A stretch of 64,000 bases of DNA. Origin: Brevundimonas viscosa (GTDB lineage Bacteria; Pseudomonadota; Alphaproteobacteria; Caulobacterales; Caulobacteraceae). The notes beneath the pieces were generated by a model. It made no database searches and had not been told where the DNA came from. It was given only the letters and a program-made list of their open reading frames with translations. Below are positions 48,045 through 57,538 of this stretch, piece after piece. How positions within the stretch are numbered: position 1 is the first letter of the stretch; the number at the start of each line of letters is the position of its first letter. A program made the position numbers and the translations under genes. Location of the stretch: contig NZ_FOZV01000001.1 in NCBI RefSeq assembly GCF_900116065.1, forward strand, positions 1 through 64,000, given 5' to 3'.

Positions 48045-50861
48045 CTACGGGACCGGCTGGCCGTGGATGTCCACCACCTGCACGTCGCCGATGCCGAGCG
48101 CACGGATCTTCGGCTCGATAGAGGCCCGGTCGCCGACCACCACCCAGGTCGTGGGTCCGTCGCCGACGATCCCGCGGGCGGCCTCGGTAGCCTGCGCGCC
48201 GTCCATGCTGCTCACCCGGGTCGCGTAGGTGTCGTAGTAGTCGTGCGGCACCCCCCAGACGACCATGTTCTGGAGCTCGTCGGCGATGGCGGCGTTGGTC
48301 TCCCAGTTGCCGGCCATGCCCTGGACCATATTGGCGCGGGCCGCGGCGATCTCCTCGTCGGTCAGCGGACGATCGCCGACCACCTCGGTGAGCTCGCGCC
48401 GCAGTTCGACCAGGCTCTCGGCGGTCTTGTCCGACTGCACGCCGGCGCTGACTGCATAGATCCGCTCACCACGCCCGAAGGGTACGCCGCCGCCGGCGCC
48501 GTAGGACCACCCCTTGTCCTCGCGCAGGTTCATGTTGATGCGGCTGGTGAAGGCGCCGCCCAGGGCGGTGTTCATGGTGTCGATCGCCGCCTCCGTGGCC
48601 GGATCGAACGCCGCCACCGCGCGGCCGGCGATGATGGTCGACTGCGGTCCGGCGCGGTCGACGATCAGCACCCGCGGCTGCCCCGCCTCCGGCGCGTCGG
48701 CGGGGCCAGGCCGCTCCGGCAACGGCGTCGAGGGCGCCCGCCAGCCCGCAAAGGCCCGCTCCAGCTTCGGCGTCAGCTCGGCCAGGGTCGTGTCGCCGAC
48801 CACCACCAGGGTGGCGTTGTCGGGCCGGAACCAGGTCGCGTGCCAGGCTTCGGCGTCGGCGGGGGTCAGGGCGGCGACCGTTTCGGCGGTCCCGGAAGCC
48901 GGACGACCGTAGGGGCTCTCCGGACCGTAGATGTCCCGGTTCAGCACCCGGCGGGCGATGGCGCCGGGGTTGCGGTCGGCCTGCTGGATGCCGGCGATCT
49001 GCTGGGCCCGCGCGCGCTCGAAGTCCTCGGGCCGGAAGGCGGGGTTCAGGATCACGTCGGCGTAAAGGTCCAGCGACGGATCGAGCCGCGAGCTCAACGC
49101 CGTCATCGAGACGTTGGTCGAATTCGTGCCGGAGCCGGCCCCAAGGGTGGCGCCCAGCAGCTGCAGCCGGTCGCTGATCTCGAGCGCGTCGAGAGTATCG
49201 GTGCCGTTGGTCATCACCGACGGCGTCAGCTGGGCCAACCCCGCCCGGGCGTCCGCATCGACCACCGCGCCGGCGTCGAGGATCAGGTTCATGGACACCG
49301 TGGGCACGCTCTCGCGCCGCACGAACAGCACCTTCATGCCGTTCGACAGCTGCGCCTGCTCGATGTCGGGGAAGACCGCCTGTTCGGTCGATCCGGGCGG
49401 CGGCATGCCCTGGCTGCGATCCACGCCCGTCGCGCTGGCTGCGTAGTCGGGGAAGGGCAGGACCTGCAGCGAATAGCTGCCGTCGGTCAGCCACTCGCGC
49501 CCGGCTTCGGTCAGATTGGCCGGCCGGGCGGACAGCAGGCGCTGGTAGGAGGCCCTCCACGCGCCGGGGTCGCCCTGGAACACCTGGCTCTCGGCGAGGA
49601 TGTCGGACTTGCCGCCGAAGCCGCCGATACGCTCGATGCCGCGGACGAAGGCGGCGCCGACGCTGGTGCGGGCCCGCTCCAGCTCCTCGGCGGTCGGGCC
49701 GTCGCGCAGCAGCCGTTCCATCTCCTCGTCGACGATGGCCTCGATGCGGTCGAGATCCTGGCCCGGCTTGGCGGTGACCATGACCATGAACTGGCTGCCG
49801 ATCTCGCGCTCCGCGTTGAAGGCGGCGACCTGGGTGGCGATCTGCTCGTCGAACACCAGGCGGCGGTACAGCCGCGAGCTGCGGCCCGAGGTCAGGACCT
49901 GAGCCAGCATGCCGAGGTAGTCGGACTCGGCCGTGCCGCCCGGCGGCGTGTTCCACACCTTGTAGAGACGCGGCTGGCCGACGCGGTCGTACATGGTCTC
50001 GCGCAGTTCGCCGGTCATCCGCGAGATCATCTGCACCGGCTGGGTCACCGGCGGGCCGGGCGGGATGTCGCCGAAGTAGCGTTCGACCTTCTCGCGCGCC
50101 TCCTCGGGCGTGATGTCGCCGGCCAGCACGATGGTGGCGTTGGCGGGGCCGTAGTAGTCGCGGAACCATTGCTGGACGGTCGGCAGGTCGGCCGCGTTCA
50201 GGTCGTCCATCGAGCCGATGACGGTGTGGCCGTACGGGTGGTCGTCCGGGTAGGTCGCGGCGGTGATGGCGTTCCACACCCGCCCGTAGGGCTGGTTCTC
50301 GCCCTGCCGCTTCTCGTTCTGGACCACGCCGCGCTGCTCATCCAGCCGCGCCTGGTCGATGGCGCCGAGGAGGTGACCCATGCGGTCGCTTTCCAGCCAC
50401 AGCACCGAGTCCAGCGCCGAGGTCGGCACGTTCTGGAAGTAGTTGGTCCGGTCGGTGTTGGTGGTGCCGTTCTGGTCGGTCGCCCCCAGCAGCTCCGTGC
50501 CCTTGAAGAAGTCGGTGTTGTAGTTTTCCGAGCCGTTGAACATCAGGTGTTCGAACAGGTGGGCGAACCCCGACCGCCCCTGCGGCTCGTTCTTGGAGCC
50601 GACGTGGTACCAGATGTTCACCGCCACGATCGGGGCCTTGTGGTCCTCGTGGACGATCACCGTCAGGCCGTTGTTCAGGGTGAACCGGGTGTAGGGGATA
50701 TCGACCTCGGGCAGAGGCGGCAGCTGCTCTCTGGCCTGGACGGCCGAGGCGGCCGGAGCGACGGCGGCGAGGTCGACGACCTGGGCCTGGGCGCCGGCGG
50801 CGCCGAGCAACAGGACGGCCGAAGCCGCGCCTCCGAGCAGGGCAAGGCGGATGGTGCGCAT
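48045..50861 (-). CDS. M16 family zinc peptidase (two-domain, periplasmic)
   Basis: The 938-residue protein has a signal peptide (ending GAQAQ) and two M16 halves. The first half carries the inverted zinc motif HLFEHLMFNG with the downstream glutamate in VVQNEKRQGENQPYG, so it is catalytic. The second half (from about residue 500, ISNGMKVLFVRRESVPTVSMNLILDAG) lacks HxxEH, as usual for the non-catalytic half. Such enzymes degrade peptides in the periplasm. ATG 50861 follows AGGGGG; the longer frame upstream lies in the divergent promoter region. It is transcribed divergently from amt. Confidence 0.9.
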   Translation of the reverse strand: MRTIRLALLGGAASAVLLLGAAGAQAQVVDLAAVAPAASAVQAREQLPPLPEVDIPYTRFTLNNGLTVIVHEDHKAPIVAVNIWYHVGSKNEPQGRSGFAHLFEHLMFNGSENYNTDFFKGTELLGATDQNGTTNTDRTNYFQNVPTSALDSVLWLESDRMGHLLGAIDQARLDEQRGVVQNEKRQGENQPYGRVWNAITAATYPDDHPYGHTVIGSMDDLNAADLPTVQQWFRDYYGPANATIVLAGDITPEEAREKVERYFGDIPPGPPVTQPVQMISRMTGELRETMYDRVGQPRLYKVWNTPPGGTAESDYLGMLAQVLTSGRSSRLYRRLVFDEQIATQVAAFNAEREIGSQFMVMVTAKPGQDLDRIEAIVDEEMERLLRDGPTAEELERARTSVGAAFVRGIERIGGFGGKSDILAESQVFQGDPGAWRASYQRLLSARPANLTEAGREWLTDGSYSLQVLPFPDYAASATGVDRSQGMPPPGSTEQAVFPDIEQAQLSNGMKVLFVRRESVPTVSMNLILDAGAVVDADARAGLAQLTPSVMTNGTDTLDALEISDRLQLLGATLGAGSGTNSTNVSMTALSSRLDPSLDLYADVILNPAFRPEDFERARAQQIAGIQQADRNPGAIARRVLNRDIYGPESPYGRPASGTAETVAALTPADAEAWHATWFRPDNATLVVVGDTTLAELTPKLERAFAGWRAPSTPLPERPGPADAPEAGQPRVLIVDRAGPQSTIIAGRAVAAFDPATEAAIDTMNTALGGAFTSRINMNLREDKGWSYGAGGGVPFGRGERIYAVSAGVQSDKTAESLVELRRELTEVVGDRPLTDEEIAAARANMVQGMAGNWETNAAIADELQNMVVWGVPHDYYDTYATRVSSMDGAQATEAARGIVGDGPTTWVVVGDRASIEPKIRALGIGDVQVVDIHGQPVP

Positions 50862-50997
50862 GAAGAACCCCCTGAGCGACGCTGGAACGTGCAAACGCAA
50901 GTGGTAAACGCGCACGGCCCGGTGGCAAGCCTCTTTCGTCGGGGCGGCCCGGCAAATTCGTGCATCAGGCATGCGACGCGAGCCGCGGCAGGAAGCG

Positions 50998-51019
50998 GCG
51001 CCGCAGCATGCTGCGGCGC
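50998..51019. repeat. Perfect 22-bp palindrome in the amt / M16 intergenic region
   Basis: The sequence is symmetrical about 51008/51009, with half-site GCGCCGCAGCA. It has no loop, so it is more like a protein-binding site than an RNA hairpin. It lies 101 bases upstream of the amt ATG and 137 bases upstream of the M16 start. Confidence 0.75.
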
Positions 51020-51031
51020 ACAAGAAAAAAT

Positions 51032-51051
51032 ATTGCGCGTTGCAGCGCAAT
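51032..51051 (+). promoter_or_regulatory. Inverted repeat ATTGCGC-N6-GCGCAAT upstream of amt
   Basis: Perfect 7-base arms (51032-51038 and 51045-51051) flank GTTGCA, just after an A-run at 51025-51030. The position 70-90 bases before the amt start fits an activator or repressor site. It does not match the NtrC consensus. Confidence 0.6.
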
Positions 51052-51119
51052 AAGCTCCTATCCGGTTCCGCGGGTCGGGCGTGGGGCCACGGACCGGCAT
51101 CAGCCGAACGCGGAGCGCC

Positions 51120-52433
51120 ATGCGCCGATCAGTCCTCCTTCTGCCTGTCCTCCTCGGCGCTGCGGCGGCGGGGCCCACGCCCGCGCTGGCCCTGCCGCTT
51201 CTGCCGCACCAGACGGCGCTGGATCTCGACGCCGCCGCCACCGCCTGGATCCTGACGTCCACCGCCCTGGTCCTGCTGATGACCCTGCCGGGTCTGGCGC
51301 TGTTCTACGGCGGCATGGTGCGGCGCAAGAACCTGATCGCGACCATCGCCCACGCCGCCGCCGCCATGGTCGTGGTCACGGTCCTCTGGTTCGTCGCCGG
51401 TTACAGCCTTGCGTTCGGCGCCGGTCCCGGCCCGGTCAACAGCGTGGTCGGCGGACTGCAGTCGGCGTTTCTCGATGGCGTCGGTCCCGCCACCGCCCAC
51501 GCCCTCGCGCCCGGCCTGCCCGAGTTCCTCTGGATCGCCTACCAGCTGACCTTCGCCATCATCACCCCGGCCCTGATCGCCGGCGCCTTCGCCGAACGGA
51601 TCAGGTTCCCGGCCGCCCTTCTGTTCTTCACCCTCTGGCACCTCGTGGTCTACGCGCCGATCTGTCACCAGGTCTGGGGCGGCGGCTGGATGGGATCGCT
51701 GGGCGTGCTCGACTTCGCCGGCGGGGCCGTGGTCCACGTCAACGCCGGTGTGGCGGGTCTGGTGGCCTGTCTCGTGCTCGGCCCCCGGCACGGCTTCGGC
51801 CGCGACAACATGGCCCCGCACAACCTCGCCCTGACCGCCATCGGGACCGGCCTGCTGCTGGTCGGCTGGCTCGGCTTCAACGCCGGCTCGGCCTGGGCGG
51901 CGGACGGGATCGCCGCACTGGCGGCCTTCAACACCCTGCTCGCCGCGGCCGCGGGGGCCCTCGGCTGGCTGGCGGTCGAGTGGATCGCCCGCCGTCGCCC
52001 GACCCTCCTTGGACTTCTCTCCGGCCTCGTCGCCGGCCTCGTCGGCGTCACGCCGGCGGCGGGGCTGGTGGACCCGAAGGGCGCCTGCCTTATCGGCCTG
52101 CTCTGCGGCCCCGCCTGCTACGCCGGCGTGACCTGGCTGAAGCGTTCGTTGAAGTACGACGACAGCCTCGACGCCTTCGGCGTCCACGGCGTCGGCGGCA
52201 TCGTGGGCGCCATCCTGACCGGCGTCCTGGCCAGCGAGGCGGTCAACCCCGCCGCCGCCGGCGCCGACGTGCTGAAGCAGGTGATCGGCCTCGTCGCGGT
52301 CATGGCCTGGTCCGCCGTCGGCACCTTCCTGATCCTGATGGTCTGCCGCTTCACCACCGGCCTGCGGGTGACCCGGGAGGAGGAGATCGAGGGTCTCGAC
52401 TACACCCAGCACGGCGAGACCGTTCATCCCTAG
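51120..52433 (+). CDS. amt: Ammonium transporter
   Basis: This 437-residue Amt/Rh-family protein has an N-terminal signal-like segment and about 11 membrane helices. FYGGMVRRKN, the first pore histidine in APICHQVWGGGWM and the second in DDSLDAFGVHGVGGIVGA are the expected landmarks. It conducts ammonium/ammonia into the cytoplasm. The ATG at 51120 has GGAG five bases ahead. No glnK gene accompanies it here, which is uncommon since amt and glnK are usually linked. Two palindromic sites lie in its promoter region. Confidence 0.93.
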   Translation: MRRSVLLLPVLLGAAAAGPTPALALPLLPHQTALDLDAAATAWILTSTALVLLMTLPGLALFYGGMVRRKNLIATIAHAAAAMVVVTVLWFVAGYSLAFGAGPGPVNSVVGGLQSAFLDGVGPATAHALAPGLPEFLWIAYQLTFAIITPALIAGAFAERIRFPAALLFFTLWHLVVYAPICHQVWGGGWMGSLGVLDFAGGAVVHVNAGVAGLVACLVLGPRHGFGRDNMAPHNLALTAIGTGLLLVGWLGFNAGSAWAADGIAALAAFNTLLAAAAGALGWLAVEWIARRRPTLLGLLSGLVAGLVGVTPAAGLVDPKGACLIGLLCGPACYAGVTWLKRSLKYDDSLDAFGVHGVGGIVGAILTGVLASEAVNPAAAGADVLKQVIGLVAVMAWSAVGTFLILMVCRFTTGLRVTREEEIEGLDYTQHGETVHP

Positions 52434-52466
52434 CAACGACGGCGCAGCTTGGGCGTTCGGGAACAC

Positions 52467-55067
52467 ATGGCGGCCAAGGGCGAACTCGACACCTACAAGA
52501 AGAAGCGGAACTTCTCCGCCACGCCCGAGCCCGCCGGGAAGAAGGGCCGCGCCCGCAAGTCCGGCCTGCGCTACCTGATCCAGCGCCACGCGGCGACGCG
52601 GCTGCACTTCGACTTCCGCATCGAGCTGGACGGCGTGCTGAAGTCCTGGGCGGTGACCAAGGCGCCGTCGCGCGACCCGGCGGTGAAGCGGCTGGCGGTG
52701 GAGGTCGAGGACCACCCGCTGGACTACGGCTCGTTCGAGGGGACCATCCCGGCGGGCAACTACGGCGCCGGCACGGTGCAGATGTGGGACGTTGGCGAGT
52801 GGGAGCCGCAGGAGGACGACCTCGACGCCGCCTTCGCCCGCGGCAACGTCAAGATGGTGCTCCACGGCGAGCGGCTCTCGGGCAAGTGGGCGCTCATCCG
52901 GCTCAAGGGCGACCGCGGCAAGCCGTCCAAACGCAACAACTGGCTGCTGATCAAGGAAAAGGACGCCTTCGCCGTGCCCGGCGAGGGCGACGCCAACATG
53001 GAGATCGACGCCTCGGTGACCACCGGCCGTTCGCTGGCCGAGATCGCGGAGGGGAAGAAGAGCTGGGGCTCACCGAAGAAGACGGACCGAAAGGCGCCGC
53101 CAAAGCCGAAGGCGCGGGCGGCGGTGACGGAGAAGTCCGCCAGGCCGCATGCCTTCGTGCCGATCCAGCTGTGCAAGGTGGCCGACTATCCGCCGCAGGG
53201 GAGCGGGTGGGCCCACGAGATCAAGTTCGACGGCTATCGCCTTCAGGTGGCGGCCGGCGGAGGGCGGGCCACCATCCGCACCCGCAAGGGGCTGGACTGG
53301 TCGACCAAGTTCCCCGAGCTGGCGGCCGACGCGGCGCAGTGGCCGGATGCGGTGATCGACGGCGAGCTGTGCGCCCTGGCCGAGAACCATATGCCGGACT
53401 TCTCGGCCCTGCAGGCGGCGATCTCGGACGGGAAGACCGGCGACCTGGTCTACTTCGCGTTCGACCTGCTCTTCGAAGGCCCCGAGGACCTGCGCAAGCT
53501 GCCCCTCTCGCACCGCAAGGCCCGCCTGCAGGCGTACATCGACCGCATTCCGAAGAAGGTGCGCGGGCGCATCCGCTACGTCGACCACTTCGCCACCACC
53601 GGCCAGGCCATCCTCGAGAGCGCCTGCCGCATGGACCTCGAAGGGGTCATCTCCAAGAAGCTGGACGCCGCCTACACCGACGGCCGCTCGACGACCTGGC
53701 TGAAATCCAAATGCCGCGGCCGCGACGAAGTGGTCATCGGCGGCTGGACCTCCGAGGGCGGCAGCCGCTTCCGCTCGCTGATCGTCGGGGTCAGGGACAA
53801 GGACGGGCTGCGCCACCTCGGCCGCGTCGGCACCGGCTACAACCAGACCCTGCTGAAGACCCTGCTGCCGGCCCTGAAGGCGGCCGAGACCGACCGTAGC
53901 CCCTTCGTCGGCAAGGGCGCGCCGAAGAAGACGCGCACCGCCGGCCAGACCACCCACTGGACGACGCCGACCCTCGTCGCCGAGATCGAGCACGGCGGCT
54001 ACACCGACACCGGCTCGATCCGCCAGGCGGCCTTCAAGGGGCTGCGCGACGACAAGCCGGCCGCGGAGGTCACCGACCGACCCCAGGCGCCCGCCAGGGC
54101 GTCGAAGGAGAAGGGCGACCCCGCCGACCTGCCCGGCCTGACCGTCCCCGGCGAGAAGCCGCGCAAGGGCAAGCTGGTCGTGTCCGGGGTGACCATCTCC
54201 AACCCCGACAAGGTCCTCTGGCCCGCCGCCGACGGAAAGCCGGCGATCACCAAGGCGGAGCTGGTCCGCTACTACGAGATGGCGGCCGAGCGCATCCTGC
54301 CGCACGTCGCCGATCGGCCGGTGTCGATCATCCGCGCGCCCGAGGGCATCACCGGCGAGAAGTTCTTCCAGCGCCACGCCATGCCCGGCTCGAACCCGCG
54401 GCTGAAACTGATCGACGTGAAGGAGCGCAAGCCCTACGTCGGCGTCAGCGACGTCGGCGGCCTGGTGGCCATCGGCCAGTCGGGCGGGCTGGAACTGCAT
54501 CCGTGGGGCTGCAAGCCGGACGATCCGGAGACGCCGGAGCAGGTCACCTTCGACCTCGACCCCGACGAGGGCCTCGACTTCGACGACGTCATCGACGCCG
54601 CGAAGATGGTGCGCAGGGAACTGGAGGGGCTGGGCCTGACGCCCTTCGTCAAGACCACCGGCGGCAAGGGACTGCACGTGGTCGTGCCCATCCGCGCCGA
54701 CGCGAAGGCCCGTGTCGAGTGGGACCAGTGCAAGGCCTTCGCCAAGGAGGTGTCCGAGATCATGCGCCGGGCGCATCCGGACCGCTTCACCACCACCTTG
54801 GCCAAGAAGGCGCGCGGCGGAAAGATTTTCCTCGACTACCTGCGCAACGGCCGCATGGCGACGGCGGTCGCCCCCTGGTCCCCCCGCGCGCGCCCCGGCG
54901 CCGGAATCGCCTTCCCGCTGTCTTGGGGTCAGGTGAGGAAGGGGCTGGACCCGAAGGCCTACACGCTGCACGACGCCGCCGCCCTGCTCAGGAAGGCCGA
55001 TCCCTGGAAGGACTTCCGCGCGGCCGAGGCGAACCTGCGGCCGGTGCTGAAGAAGCTGGAGCTCTGA
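52467..55067 (+). CDS. ligD: ATP-dependent DNA ligase D for non-homologous end joining
   Basis: This 866-residue multidomain enzyme has an N-terminal 3'-phosphoesterase (HAATRLHFDFRIELDG, YGSFEGTIPAGNYGAG). The ligase domain in the middle carries the nucleotidyl lysine in EIKFDGYR (about residue 250), and its OB domain has AEIEHGGYT. The primase-polymerase domain (LIDVKERKPYVG, FDLDPDEGLDFDDV) lies at the C-terminus. The order PE-ligase-polymerase matches Pseudomonas LigD. It repairs double-strand breaks with Ku, whose gene is not in the window. ATG 52467 is preferred to the TTG at 52449. The gap to amt is only 33 bases. Confidence 0.93.
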   Translation: MAAKGELDTYKKKRNFSATPEPAGKKGRARKSGLRYLIQRHAATRLHFDFRIELDGVLKSWAVTKAPSRDPAVKRLAVEVEDHPLDYGSFEGTIPAGNYGAGTVQMWDVGEWEPQEDDLDAAFARGNVKMVLHGERLSGKWALIRLKGDRGKPSKRNNWLLIKEKDAFAVPGEGDANMEIDASVTTGRSLAEIAEGKKSWGSPKKTDRKAPPKPKARAAVTEKSARPHAFVPIQLCKVADYPPQGSGWAHEIKFDGYRLQVAAGGGRATIRTRKGLDWSTKFPELAADAAQWPDAVIDGELCALAENHMPDFSALQAAISDGKTGDLVYFAFDLLFEGPEDLRKLPLSHRKARLQAYIDRIPKKVRGRIRYVDHFATTGQAILESACRMDLEGVISKKLDAAYTDGRSTTWLKSKCRGRDEVVIGGWTSEGGSRFRSLIVGVRDKDGLRHLGRVGTGYNQTLLKTLLPALKAAETDRSPFVGKGAPKKTRTAGQTTHWTTPTLVAEIEHGGYTDTGSIRQAAFKGLRDDKPAAEVTDRPQAPARASKEKGDPADLPGLTVPGEKPRKGKLVVSGVTISNPDKVLWPAADGKPAITKAELVRYYEMAAERILPHVADRPVSIIRAPEGITGEKFFQRHAMPGSNPRLKLIDVKERKPYVGVSDVGGLVAIGQSGGLELHPWGCKPDDPETPEQVTFDLDPDEGLDFDDVIDAAKMVRRELEGLGLTPFVKTTGGKGLHVVVPIRADAKARVEWDQCKAFAKEVSEIMRRAHPDRFTTTLAKKARGGKIFLDYLRNGRMATAVAPWSPRARPGAGIAFPLSWGQVRKGLDPKAYTLHDAAALLRKADPWKDFRAAEANLRPVLKKLEL

Positions 55068-55122
55068 TTCCGGGCGGCGCCGGCGGTTGGAACGAGGCCC
55101 CCTCCCCGCTACAACCTCCGCC

Positions 55123-56157
55123 ATGAGTTCCGCCCCCCTGCCCGACGCCGGCGCCAACTGGGTCGACCGGCATGCGCCGGAGGGGCTGAAGCCGTGGCTC
55201 AGGCTGGGCCGCTTCGACCGGCCGATCGGCATCTGGCTGCTGTTGCTGCCGGGCTGGCAGGGGATCGCCCTGGCGCTGGCGCAGTATCGCAAGGCGCCAG
55301 ACCTCTACGACGCCTGGTTGTTCCTCGGCTTCGCCCTGGGAGCCTGCCTGATGCGCGCCGCCGGCTGCGCCTTCAACGACATCGTCGACCGCGACATCGA
55401 CGCGAAGGTGGCGCGCACGGCCCTGCGGCCGATCCCCTCGGGCCGCATCTCGGTGAAGCAGGCTTGGGCCTTCGTCATTGGCTGTTCGCTCGTCAGCCTG
55501 CTGGTCCTGCTCACCCTGAACCGGACCGCCATCCTGCTCGGCGTCGCCTCCCTCGCCCTCGTCGCCGCCTACCCCTTCATGAAGCGCATCACCTGGTGGC
55601 CGCAGGCGTGGCTGGGGCTGACCTTCAACTGGGGCGCCCTGATGGGCTCCGCCGCCGCCCTGCCGCTGGCCGCCGCCGTCATCCTGGCGCCGGAACTGCG
55701 CGAGGAGTTGCGTCCCTTCTGGTGGCAGGCGCCGCCTGAGGGGAGCCACGCGCTGGCCATGGCGTGGCAGGCCTGGATCCCCGGCCTGCTTCTCTACCTC
55801 GGCGGCGTGTTCTGGACCCTCGGCTACGACACCATCTACGCCCTGCAGGACATAGAGGACGACGCCATGGTCGGGGTGAAGTCCTCGGCGCGGCGGCTGG
55901 GCGGGAGCGTCCGCTCCGGGGTCAGCCTGTTCTATTTCGTCGCCGCGGTCCTCGCCGGCGCGGCGGGCGCGACGGCCGGACTCGGGCCGCTGTTCTGGCT
56001 GACGCTGTCGCTCTACGCCCTGCACCTGCTGCGCCAGACCCGGCGGCTGCGGCCGGACGACCCCGCCCTCGCCCTGAGACTGTTCAGGTCTAACCGCGAC
56101 GCGGGCCTCGTCCTGCTTCTCGCCATCATCCTCGGCGCCGTTACGCTTCCGCTGTGA
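55123..56157 (+). CDS. ubiA: 4-hydroxybenzoate polyprenyltransferase
   Basis: The 344-residue membrane protein has about nine helices and both aspartate-rich prenyl diphosphate motifs: NDIVDRDIDAK (about residue 87) and YALQDIEDD (about 243). It attaches the polyprenyl tail to 4-hydroxybenzoate in ubiquinone synthesis. An insertion around residues 190-215 (ELREELRPFWWQAPPEGS) is longer than in E. coli UbiA. ATG 55123 starts the family-like sequence; no clear Shine-Dalgarno is seen. Confidence 0.92.
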   Translation: MSSAPLPDAGANWVDRHAPEGLKPWLRLGRFDRPIGIWLLLLPGWQGIALALAQYRKAPDLYDAWLFLGFALGACLMRAAGCAFNDIVDRDIDAKVARTALRPIPSGRISVKQAWAFVIGCSLVSLLVLLTLNRTAILLGVASLALVAAYPFMKRITWWPQAWLGLTFNWGALMGSAAALPLAAAVILAPELREELRPFWWQAPPEGSHALAMAWQAWIPGLLLYLGGVFWTLGYDTIYALQDIEDDAMVGVKSSARRLGGSVRSGVSLFYFVAAVLAGAAGATAGLGPLFWLTLSLYALHLLRQTRRLRPDDPALALRLFRSNRDAGLVLLLAIILGAVTLPL

Positions 56158-56168
56158 AGGAGTTCCGC

Positions 56169-57011
56169 ATGACCGCACCCGCCCGCCTGCTGCTGATCGC
56201 CGCCGCCGTCGCCGCGACGCTCGCCGCCTGCAACCGCGAGCGTGAGGCGGAACCCGCCCCCGCCGCGCGCGGCGCCGCCGCGACCGTCACCCCGGCCGAC
56301 GCCGCGGCCCCGCTGAGGTTCGAGTCGAAGACGCCCTGGGCCGAGGTCGGCCTGACCCTGCCCGAGGGCTTGAAGCCCCAGCCGGATCTGCACGCCCGCC
56401 TCTACAGCGAGGAGGTGCGCAAGCTGCGCCAGTTCGTCGAGGGAGCCCAGGGCGAGCGCACCGAGGCCGGTTTCGACGAGTCGATGCCGCCGTACGCCAA
56501 GACCGTGGAGTACAGCGTCGCCGCAGAGACCGGAAAGCTGCTCAGCCTGAAGCGGGTCGACTACGACTACTCGGGCGGCGCCCATCCCAACACGCTCGCG
56601 ACCGGGGTGCTGTGGGACAAGGCGCTGAAGCGCGAGATCGGGCTGGCTGACCTGTTCCGGAAGGGCGTGGACCTGACGGTGCTGGACCAGGCGCTCTGCT
56701 CGGCCGTCAACGCCGCCAAGCGCGCCCGCGTGCCGGACAGCGCCTCCCTGACCCTCGGCGGCGGCGAGTGGTCGTGTCCGCGGGCGGCGACCACGCCGTT
56801 CGTCCTCACCCGCGGCACGGTGCAGGGGAAGGCGGGCGGGCTGACCTTCCTGATCGGGCCCTACCAGGTCGGCCCCTATGCCGAGGGCGCCTACGAGATC
56901 GCCATCCCCTCCACAACTTTTCGTTCGCTGCTGGCTGTGTCATATATCGATGAATTCGGCGGCCAGCCGGTGAGGGCCGGGGACGTCACGCCGACTGGAG
57001 GTCGGACATGA
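56169..57011 (+). CDS. Lipoprotein with DUF3298/DUF4163-like domain
   Basis: This 280-residue lipoprotein (lipobox LAAC) has a low-complexity Ala/Pro linker. A DUF4163/RsiV-like domain follows, in which YDYSGGAHPNT is the hallmark and DLFRKGVDLTVLD leads into the DUF3298 part. Related periplasmic domains occur in PdaC and RsiV, the latter of which binds lysozyme, so a peptidoglycan or lysozyme link is possible. ATG 56169 with AGGAG six bases ahead is preferred to GTG 56154. It overlaps the next gene (ATGA). Confidence 0.75.
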   Translation: MTAPARLLLIAAAVAATLAACNREREAEPAPAARGAAATVTPADAAAPLRFESKTPWAEVGLTLPEGLKPQPDLHARLYSEEVRKLRQFVEGAQGERTEAGFDESMPPYAKTVEYSVAAETGKLLSLKRVDYDYSGGAHPNTLATGVLWDKALKREIGLADLFRKGVDLTVLDQALCSAVNAAKRARVPDSASLTLGGGEWSCPRAATTPFVLTRGTVQGKAGGLTFLIGPYQVGPYAEGAYEIAIPSTTFRSLLAVSYIDEFGGQPVRAGDVTPTGGRT

Positions 57012-57538
57012 AACTTCTCCTGCTGGCTGCGGCTGGACTGCTCGTGATCGCGGCGACGCCCGCCGCCGCGCAGATGCCTCCCTCGAGCGGAAGAATCGAC
57101 GAAGGCCCGGGCAACAGCCGCCGGGACGTCCTCGGCAATCCGTCCGACGTCGGCCTGATGTCCACCACGCCCAGTCGGCTGCGCAGTTCGCGGCGCGAGT
57201 TGAACCGGGGCCGGACCACGCCCTTCGAGGTGAACATGTCGCGGCCGGAAACGCGCCGGGCCGCCGGCGAGCTTCTCGACCGCGCCGACATCCAGTGCGA
57301 GGTGGCCGACGCCCTGATCGTGGCCCGCACCCCCGATTTCACCCCGGTGATCGAGGTGGACTGCGTCGAGGGCGGCGGCCTGGTCATCGCCGATACGGTT
57401 CCGATCCAGGCCACCGACTGTCTCGACCTGGGGCTGACGGACGGGTCGGCCGGCCGCGAGGAAAGCCCCCTCGAAGGATGCCGGCTCCCGGGCAATGTGG
57501 CCACGGTGACCGCCGCGCGTCAGTCCGCCAGGAACTGA
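57008..57538 (+). CDS. Periplasmic protein of unknown function
   Basis: The 176-residue protein has a signal peptide ending PAAAQ, then a polar, Arg-rich stretch. A small domain follows with DIQCEVADALIVARTPDFTPVIEVDCVEGGGLVIADT and two further cysteines (ATDCLDL, EGCRLPG), probably making two disulfides. It is translationally coupled to the DUF3298 lipoprotein gene, so a joint envelope function is likely. I recognise no family. Its end overlaps the converging hydrolase gene by 19 bases. Confidence 0.65.
   Translation: MKLLLLAAAGLLVIAATPAAAQMPPSSGRIDEGPGNSRRDVLGNPSDVGLMSTTPSRLRSSRRELNRGRTTPFEVNMSRPETRRAAGELLDRADIQCEVADALIVARTPDFTPVIEVDCVEGGGLVIADTVPIQATDCLDLGLTDGSAGREESPLEGCRLPGNVATVTAARQSARN

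Noticed and set aside
48063..51053. A 996-codon plus-strand frame opposite the M16 peptidase gene.
   Set aside because: It is antisense to a clear zinc peptidase, has composition typical of a GC3-driven shadow frame and no domain.
50960..53899. A 979-codon plus-strand frame across amt and the first half of ligD.
   Set aside because: Arg/Pro/Gly-rich shadow frame; amt and ligD in other frames are unmistakable.
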